Below, piece after piece: positions 49,983 through 58,535 of a stretch of 64,000 bases of DNA. Each line of letters opens with the position of its first letter. The stretch's first letter is position 1. The translations under genes were made by a program, and so were the position numbers. This stretch comes from a virus, in the IMG/VR virus record IMGVR_UViG_3300015371_000027, positions 1 to 64,000 of that record; one strand, given 5' to 3'. The notes beneath the pieces are model-generated. The model was given only the letters and a program-made list of their open reading frames with translations, did no database searches and was not told the origin of the DNA.

Positions 49983-51404
49983 ATGAAAATCCCAAAGAAG
50001 CAGTTACCACCGCTTAGAGAACTAATGCCCCACCAGCAAGAAGCATTTGATAAATACTTCAGGATGTATAAACATCCTGCCCTATTTATGAGAATGCGTC
50101 TTGGCAAAACACTTCTGGCTATTCGATGGGTTAAGTCGCTTCGCCTAATAAAGAATGTTCTGGTTGCCTGTCCGGGTCCCGTGATTAGGGAATGGGAGAA
50201 GGAGCTAAAGTTAGAGAGAGAAGAATATATTCGCTTCTGGTCTCTTCCAACCGCGAAAAAGATACCAATTCTGGAAGAAAATTGGGATGATCCTAATCGA
50301 AAATGGTTTCTATCTAATTACGAAACTATACGGGTTTCGCCAGGATTAGTCAATCTTAATTGGGATGTAGTGATAGCTGACGAGGGGAAGATCATAGCTA
50401 ACACTAAATCCTTTATAGGACAGCTTTTTGTTTTAGGGTTTAGAGAAACCAGGCATAGATGCCTATTAAATGGAATGCCATTTTCCGAACATGAGCTAGA
50501 GCTATTTAACCAGATGAAGTTTCTCGACGGACATTTTTTGGGCCATGAAAATTTCTGGAAGTATAGACATGCTTTCTTTCAGAAATACGATAACTGGAAT
50601 TGGTCGCCAAAGCCAGGAACGAGAGAGAAGCTTAAAGTAGAAATACATAAAAGAGCATTTGTAAAGACCCGTAGAGACGCAGGGATGAAAGAAAGCTGGA
50701 CTCATCAGGTTCGGCGTATAGAAATGTCAGATAGCCTGCGTCGGATATATAAGGATATAGAATACGATTTTGCATTTCAGATAGAAGTAGGTAAAGAACA
50801 GCTTTCCTTCGAAACGAAGTATGCTCCTGTTCAGTATATATGGCTACTTCGTTTGTGCGGAGGGTTCAGTCCTACCGCAGATATTATCCTTTCTCGACAG
50901 AAGATAAACGAATTAATAGCACTTCTGGAAGGAGAGCTATGCGATGAAAAAGTAGTCATATGGTTTCACTTTAAGAAAGAACTGGAAGAGATATCTAACA
51001 CACTAACAAAGCGTAAGATAGAACATGTGAACGTGTATGGAGATGTTAAGAGTAAAGCCGAGAGAGATAGAAGGTTGGATGTATGGAATAAAGATAAGAA
51101 TGTGAAGTTCTTATTAGCTACAGAAAGTATCATCAAATATGGAGTAGACTGTTCTGTAGCTGATACAGAGATTTACTATTCCAATGATCCATCATATGCT
51201 ATCAGAGCACAGAGTAAAGAGAGAATCTACCATCCGAAGAAGAAAACTAATCTCTTATGTATTGACCTGGTTATGGCTGATACAGTAGATGAAGATATGG
51301 TAGACCTTCTTAATGAAAAAGGTATGAGTGAAAAGATGTTCATGATGAGGATGGCAGATAGGTTTGAACAGAGGAGATATAAAGGTGTCAGTACGAGAGG
51401 TTAG
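49983..51404 (+). CDS. SNF2-type DNA helicase/translocase, 473 aa
   Basis: Motif I MRMRLGKTLLAIRW (GKT), Walker B-like VVIADEGKIIAN in place of DEAH, motif III LLNGMPFSE, motif V/VI YYSNDPSYAIRAQSKERIY. Length fits a two-domain SNF2 remodeler-like protein. ATG at 49983 follows the motif variant TTTCCAGAGAT; an upstream GTG at 49941 would place translation inside the terminator hairpin, so 49983 is preferred. Likely acts in replication, repair or transcription. Confidence 0.8.
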   Translation: MKIPKKQLPPLRELMPHQQEAFDKYFRMYKHPALFMRMRLGKTLLAIRWVKSLRLIKNVLVACPGPVIREWEKELKLEREEYIRFWSLPTAKKIPILEENWDDPNRKWFLSNYETIRVSPGLVNLNWDVVIADEGKIIANTKSFIGQLFVLGFRETRHRCLLNGMPFSEHELELFNQMKFLDGHFLGHENFWKYRHAFFQKYDNWNWSPKPGTREKLKVEIHKRAFVKTRRDAGMKESWTHQVRRIEMSDSLRRIYKDIEYDFAFQIEVGKEQLSFETKYAPVQYIWLLRLCGGFSPTADIILSRQKINELIALLEGELCDEKVVIWFHFKKELEEISNTLTKRKIEHVNVYGDVKSKAERDRRLDVWNKDKNVKFLLATESIIKYGVDCSVADTEIYYSNDPSYAIRAQSKERIYHPKKKTNLLCIDLVMADTVDEDMVDLLNEKGMSEKMFMMRMADRFEQRRYKGVSTRG

Positions 51405-51840
51405 TAAGGACACAGATTATTGGTCTCATACAGAAGTTGATATTAGAGTTAATGCTGTTAACTGTATGGGAGTAATGGGAAAAGGTATTGCTCTAGAATT
51501 CAAGAAGCGATATCCTGGCATGTATTACGATTACTTAACTAGATGTAGTAAGAGAGAGATAGAGCCCGGCGGTATTCTTGCCTATAGAAAGGAAGATGTA
51601 CACATACTTAATGCTGTTACTAAGTATAAATGGCAGGAGCCATCTAAGTATTTATGGATCGCATTAATAGCTTGCGGGCTTAAACATTATCTATCTATTC
51701 ATCCAGATAAAAAAGTAGCTCTACCAGCATTAGGATGTGGTAATGGTGGACTTAAGTATGAGGTAGTAAAGGAGATAATAATAGACGAACTCAACGATAG
51801 TTGTGCAGATATTCTACTATTTCCTCCTTGGAGCAAATGA
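51385..51840 (+). CDS. Macro-domain protein (DarG-like ADP-ribosyl hydrolase), 151 aa
   Basis: GTG at 51385 with GAGGAG upstream is chosen over in-frame TTG at 51364. VNAVNCMGVMGKGIALEFKKRYP is the DarG/TARG-type macro-domain nucleotide loop; PALGCGNGGL is the second loop. Single domain of full macro length. Macro domains of this type remove ADP-ribose from DNA (antitoxin of DarT) or from other conjugates. In a phage this is a candidate counter-defence factor. Confidence 0.78.
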   Translation: MSVREVSKDTDYWSHTEVDIRVNAVNCMGVMGKGIALEFKKRYPGMYYDYLTRCSKREIEPGGILAYRKEDVHILNAVTKYKWQEPSKYLWIALIACGLKHYLSIHPDKKVALPALGCGNGGLKYEVVKEIIIDELNDSCADILLFPPWSK

Positions 51841-52055
51841 ATAAGATGTTAAATAAGACGACGAAACTATCGTTGATGGAAGAGATGATTATAAATGATC
51901 TTAGCGAAGGCAAGCATAAAGAAACTATCTCTAGTATAAGAAAAGGTATGCCGGAACATATCTCTGATAACCTATCGGATGTAGAAATAGTAATGGTTAT
52001 GGTTCTTTTTGTAAAAGATCTTAAAGAGAGAGCGCAAAATAGAACATCGTTATGA
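51837..52055 (+). CDS. Hypothetical helical protein, 72 aa
   Basis: ATG at 51837 overlaps the macro gene stop (ATGA). Helical (LSLMEEMIINDLSEGKHKE; HISDNLSDVEIVMVMVLFVKDL). Cotranslated between the macro and SLOG genes, so it may work with them. Not recognised. Confidence 0.55.
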   Translation: MNKMLNKTTKLSLMEEMIINDLSEGKHKETISSIRKGMPEHISDNLSDVEIVMVMVLFVKDLKERAQNRTSL

Positions 52056-52402
52056 AAAAGCTTGCCTTTACAGGACATAGAAATAAGTTAGCTAACCCAG
52101 ACGATCTACGAATAGCTACCTATAAGTATAGAGGTTATGAATGGGTACACGGAGGTGCAAAAGGATTTGATACACAAGTAGATAATCTCGCTAAAGAACT
52201 CGGCGTAAAAGTTACAGTTATCCGACCGGACTATGAAAATAACCCGCCTAAAATAGCACCTCTACTTCGTAATCACGATATAGTAAAAGGAGCTAAACTA
52301 TTAATTGCTCTTTACGATGGACGAAAAGGAGGCGGTACGTTATACGCAATTAACTTTGCTAAAAAATCAGGCGTTCCTGTCCATATTATAATTCCCGAGT
52401 AA
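52052..52402 (+). CDS. SLOG (DUF2493-like) protein, 116 aa
   Basis: KKLAFTGHRNKLANPDD, YEWVHGGAKGFDTQVDNLAKE and LLIALYDGRKGGG are the Rossmann-like SLOG motifs (start strand with GHR, HGGAKG-x-D, and the distal Gly-rich loop). Single-domain counterpart of the tandem protein at 29190. ATGA overlap with the upstream gene. SLOG proteins sense or bind NAD-, ADP-ribose- or nucleotide-derived signals. Confidence 0.75.
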   Translation: MKKLAFTGHRNKLANPDDLRIATYKYRGYEWVHGGAKGFDTQVDNLAKELGVKVTVIRPDYENNPPKIAPLLRNHDIVKGAKLLIALYDGRKGGGTLYAINFAKKSGVPVHIIIPE

Positions 52403-52406
52403 CTAG

Positions 52407-53765
52407 ATGATACAGGAATACTGTAAAGGTCCTTTACTTCTCTACCAGGGAGATTTTAACGAACTACAAGAAGGAGTAGAGAGTTCTGTAGTAGACGCCT
52501 GCGTATGCGATCCTCCCTATGTCCTTACCTCTAACGCTAGATATAAGCCTGGACAACAACCTACTAAAACTACAGCAGGACAATATAAACGTTTAGCTAA
52601 AGGTTTTATGGGAGAATCCTGGGATGGATCGGATGTAGCCTTTAAGAAAGAAACCTGGGAAAATGTATGGCGGCTTATTAAGCCCGGTGGTTATCTACTT
52701 GCTTTCGGCGGGCGTCGCACATTTCATCGTATGGTTGTCGCAATCGAAGATGCAGGATTTAAGATCAACGATTTTATAGTCTGGGGGTTTTACTCAGGAT
52801 TTCCTAAGTCGCATAACTTCCCTCTTGATATAGATAAATTAGAAGGAGTAGAGTCGGAAGAAAACGAGAGGCGGGTATATAACAACTCTGGAATGAAGTT
52901 TGCTCTAGCAGATAACGGTGGATATAATGATCCAAAAAAAGTAGGAACGTTAGTTAAGTTAAAGCAAGCTACTTCTTCCAGAGCTAAGGAGTGGGCAGGG
53001 TGGGGGACCGATCTCAAACCCTGCTTCGAGCCGATATGTGTAGCCCAAAAACCTCTGGAAGAAAAGACGTATGCGAAGAATGTCCTTCGCTTCGGAACAG
53101 GAGGAATGAATATAAATGGAACGAGAATCTTCCGAGAAGGTAAGGAGGCTGGTTGGCGATCTAGCGGTGCAGATGGTAGAAAAGGATTCCATAGAAAAGG
53201 ATTTGTTATCAGAGAGAGAAGTAGAGATGATATTGCGACCAGAACTTCTGTGGGAAGCTATTGGCCGGGAAACTTTATCCTCGGAACCCCTGCCGAAATT
53301 CTGGAAGAACAGTTAAAGATAAAAGATTACCTTCTCTGTCTAGAGTATCCTACTCCCTTTATATACTGTCCGAAGACGACACCTAAGCAAAGGGATATAG
53401 GATTATCTTCCAGAGATAGTGTAGAGGTTTATCGGGCAGGACACGGTAATAAAGAAGAGGATGATGTAACAAAAAGATTTAGGACTCAAGTTAAGAACGG
53501 GCATCCGACTGTAAAACCTCTTAACTTAATGCGTTATCTTGTTAGATTAGTATGTCCTACAGGCGGAGTAATCCTCGATCCTTTTATGGGTTCAGGAACG
53601 ACAGGCTGCGCTTCTATCCAAGAAGGTATGCACTTCGTAGGTTTCGAGCTAATAGAAAGCTTTTTCGATTTATCGAAGGAAAGAATAAACTACTATTATA
53701 AACAGCAAATCGCTGCGTACAGGTCAATAGAATGTCTAAACAAAAGGAGCGGAAAATCTTCATAA
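52407..53765 (+). CDS. DNA methyltransferase, class beta (DPPY), 452 aa
   Basis: Motif IV DPPY at residues 35-38 in the N-terminal half and the AdoMet motif I near the C-terminus (VILDPFMGSGTTGCAS, about 392) define order IV...I, i.e. a class beta N6-adenine (or N4-cytosine) methylase. FGGRRTFHRM and TYAKNVLRFGTGG flank the target recognition region (about 140-300). No cognate endonuclease is adjacent, so it is likely solitary: modification, anti-restriction or regulation. Confidence 0.82.
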   Translation: MIQEYCKGPLLLYQGDFNELQEGVESSVVDACVCDPPYVLTSNARYKPGQQPTKTTAGQYKRLAKGFMGESWDGSDVAFKKETWENVWRLIKPGGYLLAFGGRRTFHRMVVAIEDAGFKINDFIVWGFYSGFPKSHNFPLDIDKLEGVESEENERRVYNNSGMKFALADNGGYNDPKKVGTLVKLKQATSSRAKEWAGWGTDLKPCFEPICVAQKPLEEKTYAKNVLRFGTGGMNINGTRIFREGKEAGWRSSGADGRKGFHRKGFVIRERSRDDIATRTSVGSYWPGNFILGTPAEILEEQLKIKDYLLCLEYPTPFIYCPKTTPKQRDIGLSSRDSVEVYRAGHGNKEEDDVTKRFRTQVKNGHPTVKPLNLMRYLVRLVCPTGGVILDPFMGSGTTGCASIQEGMHFVGFELIESFFDLSKERINYYYKQQIAAYRSIECLNKRSGKSS

Positions 53766-54226
53766 TTCCAAAGAAGAAATATGTAAAGCCTGCTAAAAAG
53801 AGAAACTATCCGATACTGTCAGGTTTCTGTAAGGTGTTTAGTTGGTACAGACCGGACTGGAATCCGCATACTCTAGGAATTAGAACACCTATAGAGATAT
53901 GGGAATGGGGCTGCTTTAGGGGTGGTAAGTACAGAGGTGTTCCTTTCGATAAAGTTCCTACGTGGTATTTCATATGGTTTCTTAATACTCAAGCCCCTCG
54001 AAGCAACGGGCTATGGTTCAAAGTAGAGCATGAATACTGGAAAAGGACAGATAGAGAAGACCCAGACGTTCTTAAAAAAGCATCTGTCGGTCGATCCAGG
54101 GAGCGCAGGCAGCGGCGTCGCATTGTGGGACTCAGAGAAATACCACGAGATGCAAATGCCAAGAGATTTATTTTCCCTCTTGAGCCGCCAAAAAACATGG
54201 GAGAACCGCGTACAGGATATATCTGA
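53732..54226 (+). CDS. DUF3820-like protein, possibly fused to RuvC by frameshift, 164 aa
   Basis: Residues about 55-110 match the DUF3820 pattern (GGKYRGVPFDKVPTWYFIWFLNT). After the A6 run at 54074-54079 the frame becomes an Arg-rich stretch (SRERRQRRR) that coincides with the RuvC coding region read out of frame. One fewer A would join DVLKK directly to HLSVDPG of the resolvase. Either a frameshifted fusion, an indel, or true overlapping genes. ATG overlaps the methyltransferase end. Confidence 0.6.
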   Translation: MSKQKERKIFIIPKKKYVKPAKKRNYPILSGFCKVFSWYRPDWNPHTLGIRTPIEIWEWGCFRGGKYRGVPFDKVPTWYFIWFLNTQAPRSNGLWFKVEHEYWKRTDREDPDVLKKASVGRSRERRQRRRIVGLREIPRDANAKRFIFPLEPPKNMGEPRTGYI

Positions 54227-54557
54227 ACAACTAATAGTTAAAATTAGACCATATGAAATATTAACTGCTAGTATAGAGTTTCCAGAGTTTATGGAAGGAG
54301 TGAGAGGCTACGCAGCAGCCAGGGAAGAGAGCGTCACTAAACTAGCCTTTATGGTAGGTGTAATATCTGAGAAGCTATGGCGCTTAGGTACAGAGGTGAA
54401 GCTTATTCGTCCGCATGAATGGAAAGGACAGTTAACCAAACACGCAGTAGAAGCTAGAATCATACGTCGTCTTCCAGAGATTAAGGAAAAAATGAATCCG
54501 CGTTCCCATCAATGGGACGCTATAGGAATAGGGCTTTATGCAAAAGGACATTTTTGA
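54030..54557 (+). CDS. RuvC-like Holliday junction resolvase, 175 aa
   Basis: LSVDPGSAGSGVALWDSEK (first catalytic Asp), ASIEFPEFMEGVRG (Glu in the second motif), and RSHQWDAIGIGLYA (Asp/His in the third) follow the RNase H-fold resolvase layout of phage RuvC-type nucleases. The listed ATG lies within the upstream DUF3820 gene, about 200 nt before its stop. The dispersed motif at 54471-54481 reads RLPEI. Resolves recombination intermediates before packaging. Confidence 0.75.
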   Translation: MNTGKGQIEKTQTFLKKHLSVDPGSAGSGVALWDSEKYHEMQMPRDLFSLLSRQKTWENRVQDISEQLIVKIRPYEILTASIEFPEFMEGVRGYAAAREESVTKLAFMVGVISEKLWRLGTEVKLIRPHEWKGQLTKHAVEARIIRRLPEIKEKMNPRSHQWDAIGIGLYAKGHF

Positions 54558-55161
54558 TGAGTTAATGGAATGGAAGAAGTGTACTGAATGCGAAATAGGT
54601 AAGACCGCATATAGGCATGTTCTATTTGATACCATTCCTAGACGAAAACATAAAGTGGATATCCTATTTATAGGAGAAGGTCCAGGGCAATCAGAAAATA
54701 CAATAGGTCGTCCATTCGTAGGAAGATCGGGACGACTATTACGGGCCGCTATTAGAAGCGCGAATGAGGATATAGAGCTAGATATAGGTATAGCTAATCT
54801 AGTAGCTTGCCGCCCGTGTGATACAATTAGCTCGGGCAACCGACCACCTTCCGACGAAGAGGTTAAAAACTGCAAAGATAGGCTGCATCTAACTATAAAG
54901 CTACTAGAGCCTAAAGTTATAGTAGCTCTAGGTAATGTGCCCGGAAGATGGGTAGAAACCTTTAATAAGGAATGGTTACTAACATATCATAAGCTATATC
55001 ATCCCTCTTTTGTATTGAGAAATGGAGGTACGGGAGGAGTTATGTATAGTAAATATGTAGAGGATATAAAGGATATTTTAGAAAATGTTAGTAAAGAAAA
55101 AGAAAAGTCTGCCGATAATCGAACCTCCATCCCCTCCCTCCGAGTTTTGGAATCTCTATAA
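54538..55161 (+). CDS. Family 4/5-type uracil-DNA glycosylase, 207 aa
   Basis: CTECEIGKTA (C-x2-C) near residue 15, GEGPGQSENTIGRPFVGRSG (active-site motif A, about 46-65), LVACRPC and a later NCKDRL Cys supply the 4Fe-4S cluster ligands of family 4; HPSFVLRNGG is the C-terminal motif. Removes uracil from DNA, here in the same operon as resolvase, RecB-like nuclease and recombinase. Overlaps both neighbours. Confidence 0.85.
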   Translation: MQKDIFDELMEWKKCTECEIGKTAYRHVLFDTIPRRKHKVDILFIGEGPGQSENTIGRPFVGRSGRLLRAAIRSANEDIELDIGIANLVACRPCDTISSGNRPPSDEEVKNCKDRLHLTIKLLEPKVIVALGNVPGRWVETFNKEWLLTYHKLYHPSFVLRNGGTGGVMYSKYVEDIKDILENVSKEKEKSADNRTSIPSLRVLESL

Positions 55162-56137
55162 AGATGGAGTAACTAAATCGTTTATAGAGAGGCTGCTGTC
55201 CTGTCCCGAGAAGGGCAGACTAATGATGGTAGAAGGTCTACAGAGTAACGGCTTTCGTCATGCGTTAGAGTTCGGTAATATTATACATGATGCTCTGGAC
55301 AAATTATATACCCACGCAAAAGAAACTAAAGTAATTAAATGGGACGTAATGCTAAATCTTGTTCCAGAAGTGATGAAGGGCATAGAAGCAGAGCAAATAG
55401 CGAAGCTAAACTCATTATCTGTTACTCCCCCTTCTTCTCATGAAAATCTGGAAGAGATGTTAGCGGTTGCAGAAGTACTTCTGGAAGGATACTTCCTTAA
55501 CTATAAAAGAGATTATAAGAAGTTTAATTGGGTATTTCTGGAAAAGGAGTTTGCTGTTAGGTTCCTTCCCCGAATATCTCTTGGTGTAGATAGGGACCCT
55601 ATATGGGTTAGAGGAAAATGGGACGGCGTGTTTCAAACTGAAGGGCAGTTCGACCATCTATGGTTGTTCGAAACAAAAACGAAGGGGCGAATAGAGCACG
55701 ATAATATCCTAAGCAAGCTTCATTATGACCTACAGGTTATGCTTTACCTCTGGGCGCTTAGAGCGCAAACAGGTTATACTCCTAGAGGAGTAGTGTATAA
55801 TATTCTTCGTCGCCCCATGCATGAGAGAAAGAAGGCAGAGTCACTTCCAGAATTCGCGCAGCGCATTAAAAAGGACATTAAGAGCAGGCCAGAACATTTC
55901 TTCGTAAGGTTCGATGTAAGAATAAATCTCGATGATATGAAGAAGTGGGAAGAGGAGTTTAACAGAATAATGCTCTTTGTCATAAGGTGGCATGATGGAG
56001 ATTACAGATACAAGAACTCCTCTGCTTGTGTCGATGGATTAGGACCCTGCGAGTTCTTACCTATCTGTTCAAGAGGAGATATGTCCTATTACGTAAAGCG
56101 AGAGACTTGCTTTCCAGAATTAAAAGGGCATGAGTAA
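55085..56137 (+). CDS. RecB/Cas4-type PD-(D/E)XK nuclease with Fe-S cysteines, 350 aa
   Basis: GNIIHDALDKLY (His motif) near residue 60, VRGKWDGVFQ (Asp motif) and LFETKTKGRI (E-x-K, about 200), then LQVMLYLWAL; the C-terminus CVDGLGPCEFLPIC gives clustered cysteines as in Cas4/AddB. This architecture is common in phage end-processing nucleases paired with recombinase. Overlaps the UDG gene by 77 nt. Confidence 0.8.
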   Translation: MLVKKKKSLPIIEPPSPPSEFWNLYKDGVTKSFIERLLSCPEKGRLMMVEGLQSNGFRHALEFGNIIHDALDKLYTHAKETKVIKWDVMLNLVPEVMKGIEAEQIAKLNSLSVTPPSSHENLEEMLAVAEVLLEGYFLNYKRDYKKFNWVFLEKEFAVRFLPRISLGVDRDPIWVRGKWDGVFQTEGQFDHLWLFETKTKGRIEHDNILSKLHYDLQVMLYLWALRAQTGYTPRGVVYNILRRPMHERKKAESLPEFAQRIKKDIKSRPEHFFVRFDVRINLDDMKKWEEEFNRIMLFVIRWHDGDYRYKNSSACVDGLGPCEFLPICSRGDMSYYVKRETCFPELKGHE

Positions 56138-56299
56138 ATGAGTAAGCGTAGTACTACACAGCAAAAGTTTTACGAAATTGAAAAATCACTAGCTCTTGCT
56201 CTCTTCCATCTTCAGGAAGATGAGCCAGGTCAAGCAAAGGAAGAAATAGCTAAAGCAAAAAAGATAGCTAATTACTACGCAAACGAACAAGTGAAGTGA
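56138..56299 (+). CDS. Hypothetical helical protein, 53 aa
   Basis: ATG one nucleotide after the nuclease stop. Short amphipathic helices (EIEKSLALALFHLQED; AKEEIAKAKKIANYY). Could be a small regulator or partner; not recognised. Confidence 0.6.
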   Translation: MSKRSTTQQKFYEIEKSLALALFHLQEDEPGQAKEEIAKAKKIANYYANEQVK

Positions 56300-56305
56300 A
56301 ACAAT

Positions 56306-56521
56306 ATGCACAAAGGAAAAGTTAAGTGGTTCAATAAAGCAAAGGGTTATGGGTTTATCGTAAACGAATCTCTGGAAAAAGATGTATTCGTGCATTATAA
56401 ACATATAAATTCTGATAACCCAGATGAGTATTTATATCTAAAAGAAGGGCAGGAAGTGGAGTTTTCTTATAGAGAGAAAGATGATGGTAAGTTAGAAGCA
56501 ACAAAGGTAATAAGAAAATGA
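56306..56521 (+). CDS. Cold-shock protein (CspA family), 71 aa
   Basis: RNP1 KGYGFI at residues 13-18 and RNP2 VFVHY at 27-31 within a full five-strand OB-fold of standard length. Binds single-stranded RNA or DNA; in phage operons it may melt mRNA structure. Seven residues before RNP2 a variant motif encodes SLEKD. Confidence 0.92.
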   Translation: MHKGKVKWFNKAKGYGFIVNESLEKDVFVHYKHINSDNPDEYLYLKEGQEVEFSYREKDDGKLEATKVIRK

Positions 56522-56748
56522 TAAAGACGTATCTAGAATACGATATGCTAGAAAGGGATGAAAACTTTAAGTCTCAATGGAATATGCTAAATGGAGCAGG
56601 AGGAGTAGCTGACTCTAGTCTTCCAGAGTTTCTTACTTACCTTAATAAAACAGAAGGGTGGCAAGTAGTAAGTATGACTGACACTAGGATTCTTCTAGTG
56701 AGAGAGGTGCTTTTGGAGGCTAGAGAAGGAACTAGCCGCTATGAGTAG
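56518..56748 (+). CDS. Hypothetical protein, 76 aa
   Basis: ATGA overlap with the cold-shock gene. C-terminal [19 protein letters not shown] is a two-strand hairpin like that of DUF4177-type small proteins. Not otherwise recognised. Confidence 0.58.
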   Translation: MIKTYLEYDMLERDENFKSQWNMLNGAGGVADSSLPEFLTYLNKTEGWQVVSMTDTRILLVREVLLEAREGTSRYE

Positions 56749-56760
56749 AATCTATAAAGT

Positions 56761-57567
56761 ATGAGAAGATCAGATAAGCCGGAGGTATCGCTGCCTACAA
56801 AGAAAAGCGAACCCATCAAAACGCCTGGAGAAACTATTACCTTTCTATTCGGGGAACCGAAGATCGGTAAAACATCACTTGCATCTCAATTTGAAGATGC
56901 ATTATTCTTAATGTTCGAGCCCGGAGGTAAAGGACTACGTATATACCAAGAACCCGTAACTACATGGGCAGAGTTTATTGCTTATGTTGATTTGATAGAG
57001 AAAGATAAGCAGTTCAAAACAGTAGTAGTCGATATCATCGACAAGTGCTATAAACGTTGTTCTGATACTGTATGTAAGGAAGCAGGAATTAAACATCCTT
57101 CTGACATGCCGTACAGTAAAGGATGGGACCTCGTGCAGAACGAGTTTACCAAACAGATAGATAGGCTTACAGCTAGAAAAGGAGTTGTGTTTATAAGCCA
57201 TGCAACCATAAGAGATATTCCTACCAGAACTGGTAGAATCTATTCCAGAATTGAACCGACAATTTCTGGAAAAGCAGGACAGTATGTTATCGGTATTTCC
57301 AATATCCTAGCTTTCTACGGGTATTACGGGGACACTAGATATATTACTGTCCAAGGATCAGATGAAGTCCAGGCAGGAACTCAACTAGATGAGAACTTCT
57401 GGACTTCTAGTAAGAAGAAGCGTGTTCATTCTATATCTGTAGGGGAAAACAAGCAAGATGCGTATGAGAACTTCGTGAAAGCGTTTAAGAACGAACAAAA
57501 GGATGAAAATAATCCTGCGAAGAAAGCTGTTATCACACCTACCAGACAGAAGATCGGAAAGCGTTAA
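56761..57567 (+). CDS. Sak4/AAA_24-type recombinase ATPase, 268 aa
   Basis: Walker A GEPKIGKT at residues 31-38; Walker B-like KTVVVDIIDKCY near residue 95; later SHATIRD and GISNILAF. The RecA-like core and length fit the phage Sak4 single-strand annealing/RecA-like ATPases (AAA_24). It is followed directly by a DUF669-like ssDNA-binding protein, the standard Sak4 partner arrangement. Confidence 0.85.
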   Translation: MRRSDKPEVSLPTKKSEPIKTPGETITFLFGEPKIGKTSLASQFEDALFLMFEPGGKGLRIYQEPVTTWAEFIAYVDLIEKDKQFKTVVVDIIDKCYKRCSDTVCKEAGIKHPSDMPYSKGWDLVQNEFTKQIDRLTARKGVVFISHATIRDIPTRTGRIYSRIEPTISGKAGQYVIGISNILAFYGYYGDTRYITVQGSDEVQAGTQLDENFWTSSKKKRVHSISVGENKQDAYENFVKAFKNEQKDENNPAKKAVITPTRQKIGKR

Positions 57568-57584
57568 CAGGAGAAAGTAGAACC

Positions 57585-58430
57585 ATGAAGACCAAGATGA
57601 AGAACAAGCCCGTTGTTGAAGAGAAGAATGGAAAGATGAAGAAGAGTAAAGATCAGGAAGAAGAACCGAGTCGCTTTAATCTTAACAAGTTTGTTAAGAA
57701 GGGTAAGGAAGTATGGACGGCTGCTGCTCAGGCTGCTAAAAAGAACTCTACCATTAATCTCGATCCGGGCGATTATATCGGACGAGTTAATAAGCTTCAA
57801 GTTAAGGAATATGAGAAGAAAGGCGAAACGCAGTATCTCGCTATTTGGGGACTGACAGTTATCGAAGGTAAGGAAGCAGGGAACTCCTGCGATAAGCTTG
57901 CCGGTCTTAACGATGAAAGAGGAAGAGAGTTCTTCCTTCGTGATCTAGGAAGATTTGGTTACGATCCTGAGGAAGTAATTGATAACCTCGAAGAAGTATG
58001 TGAGGCGTTTGCAAAGGATCAACCTGTAATCCAATTCCGAGTCGTTCCTAATAAAGATAATCCCGAATACGTTAATATTTACTTCCAGAAATATATCGAG
58101 GATTACGAGGAAGATGAAAAGGACGAAGACGAAGACTCCGACGAAGATGAGGATGAAGACGAAGAAGACGAGAAGGACGAAAAGGAAGACGATGAGGACG
58201 AAGAAAACGATAGCGAAGATGAGGACGAAGAAGATAGCGAAGACGAGGAAGACGAGGGAGAGCTAGAAATCGGCTCTATGGTAGAGTTTGAACATGAGGG
58301 AGAAGACCTTCAGGGTAAGGTAGTCTCCATCAATGAGAAGGACGAAGTAGCAAAGGTTAAGGTTAAGTCTCTCGGAAAGTCGCTTATGGTTCCCATCGAG
58401 GAGCTAACCCTACTTTCTGAAGAGGACTAA
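57585..58430 (+). CDS. DUF669-like ssDNA-binding protein with long acidic tract, 281 aa
   Basis: Residues about 55-180 contain PGDYIGRVNKLQVKEYEKKG ... YLAIWGLTVIEGKEAG, the OB-like DUF669 signature. Residues about 180-228 are almost wholly Asp/Glu, then a small SH3/KOW-like domain (EIGSMVEFEHEGEDLQGKVVSI). Single-strand binding proteins use acidic tails to recruit partners, but this tract is internal, not C-terminal. A-type motif at 58082-58092. Followed by a terminator. Confidence 0.8.
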   Translation: MKTKMKNKPVVEEKNGKMKKSKDQEEEPSRFNLNKFVKKGKEVWTAAAQAAKKNSTINLDPGDYIGRVNKLQVKEYEKKGETQYLAIWGLTVIEGKEAGNSCDKLAGLNDERGREFFLRDLGRFGYDPEEVIDNLEEVCEAFAKDQPVIQFRVVPNKDNPEYVNIYFQKYIEDYEEDEKDEDEDSDEDEDEDEEDEKDEKEDDEDEENDSEDEDEEDSEDEEDEGELEIGSMVEFEHEGEDLQGKVVSINEKDEVAKVKVKSLGKSLMVPIEELTLLSEED

Positions 58431-58467
58431 AGGGTTAGGTCGGAGCACTAAAACTCCGGTCTAGCAA

Positions 58468-58512
58468 AGGGGAGTCTAGTCTATCATTAGCTAGACTCCC
58501 CTCTTTATTTCT
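58468..58512 (+). terminator. Intrinsic terminator
   Basis: AGGGGAGTCTAG / CTAGACTCCCCT perfect 12-bp stem with an 11-nt loop, then CTTTATTTCT. Preceded by a smaller CGGAG-(8)-CTCCG hairpin. Ends the recombination operon. Confidence 0.9.
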
Positions 58513-58535
58513 ACTTTACCTTAAAGGAAACTTAA

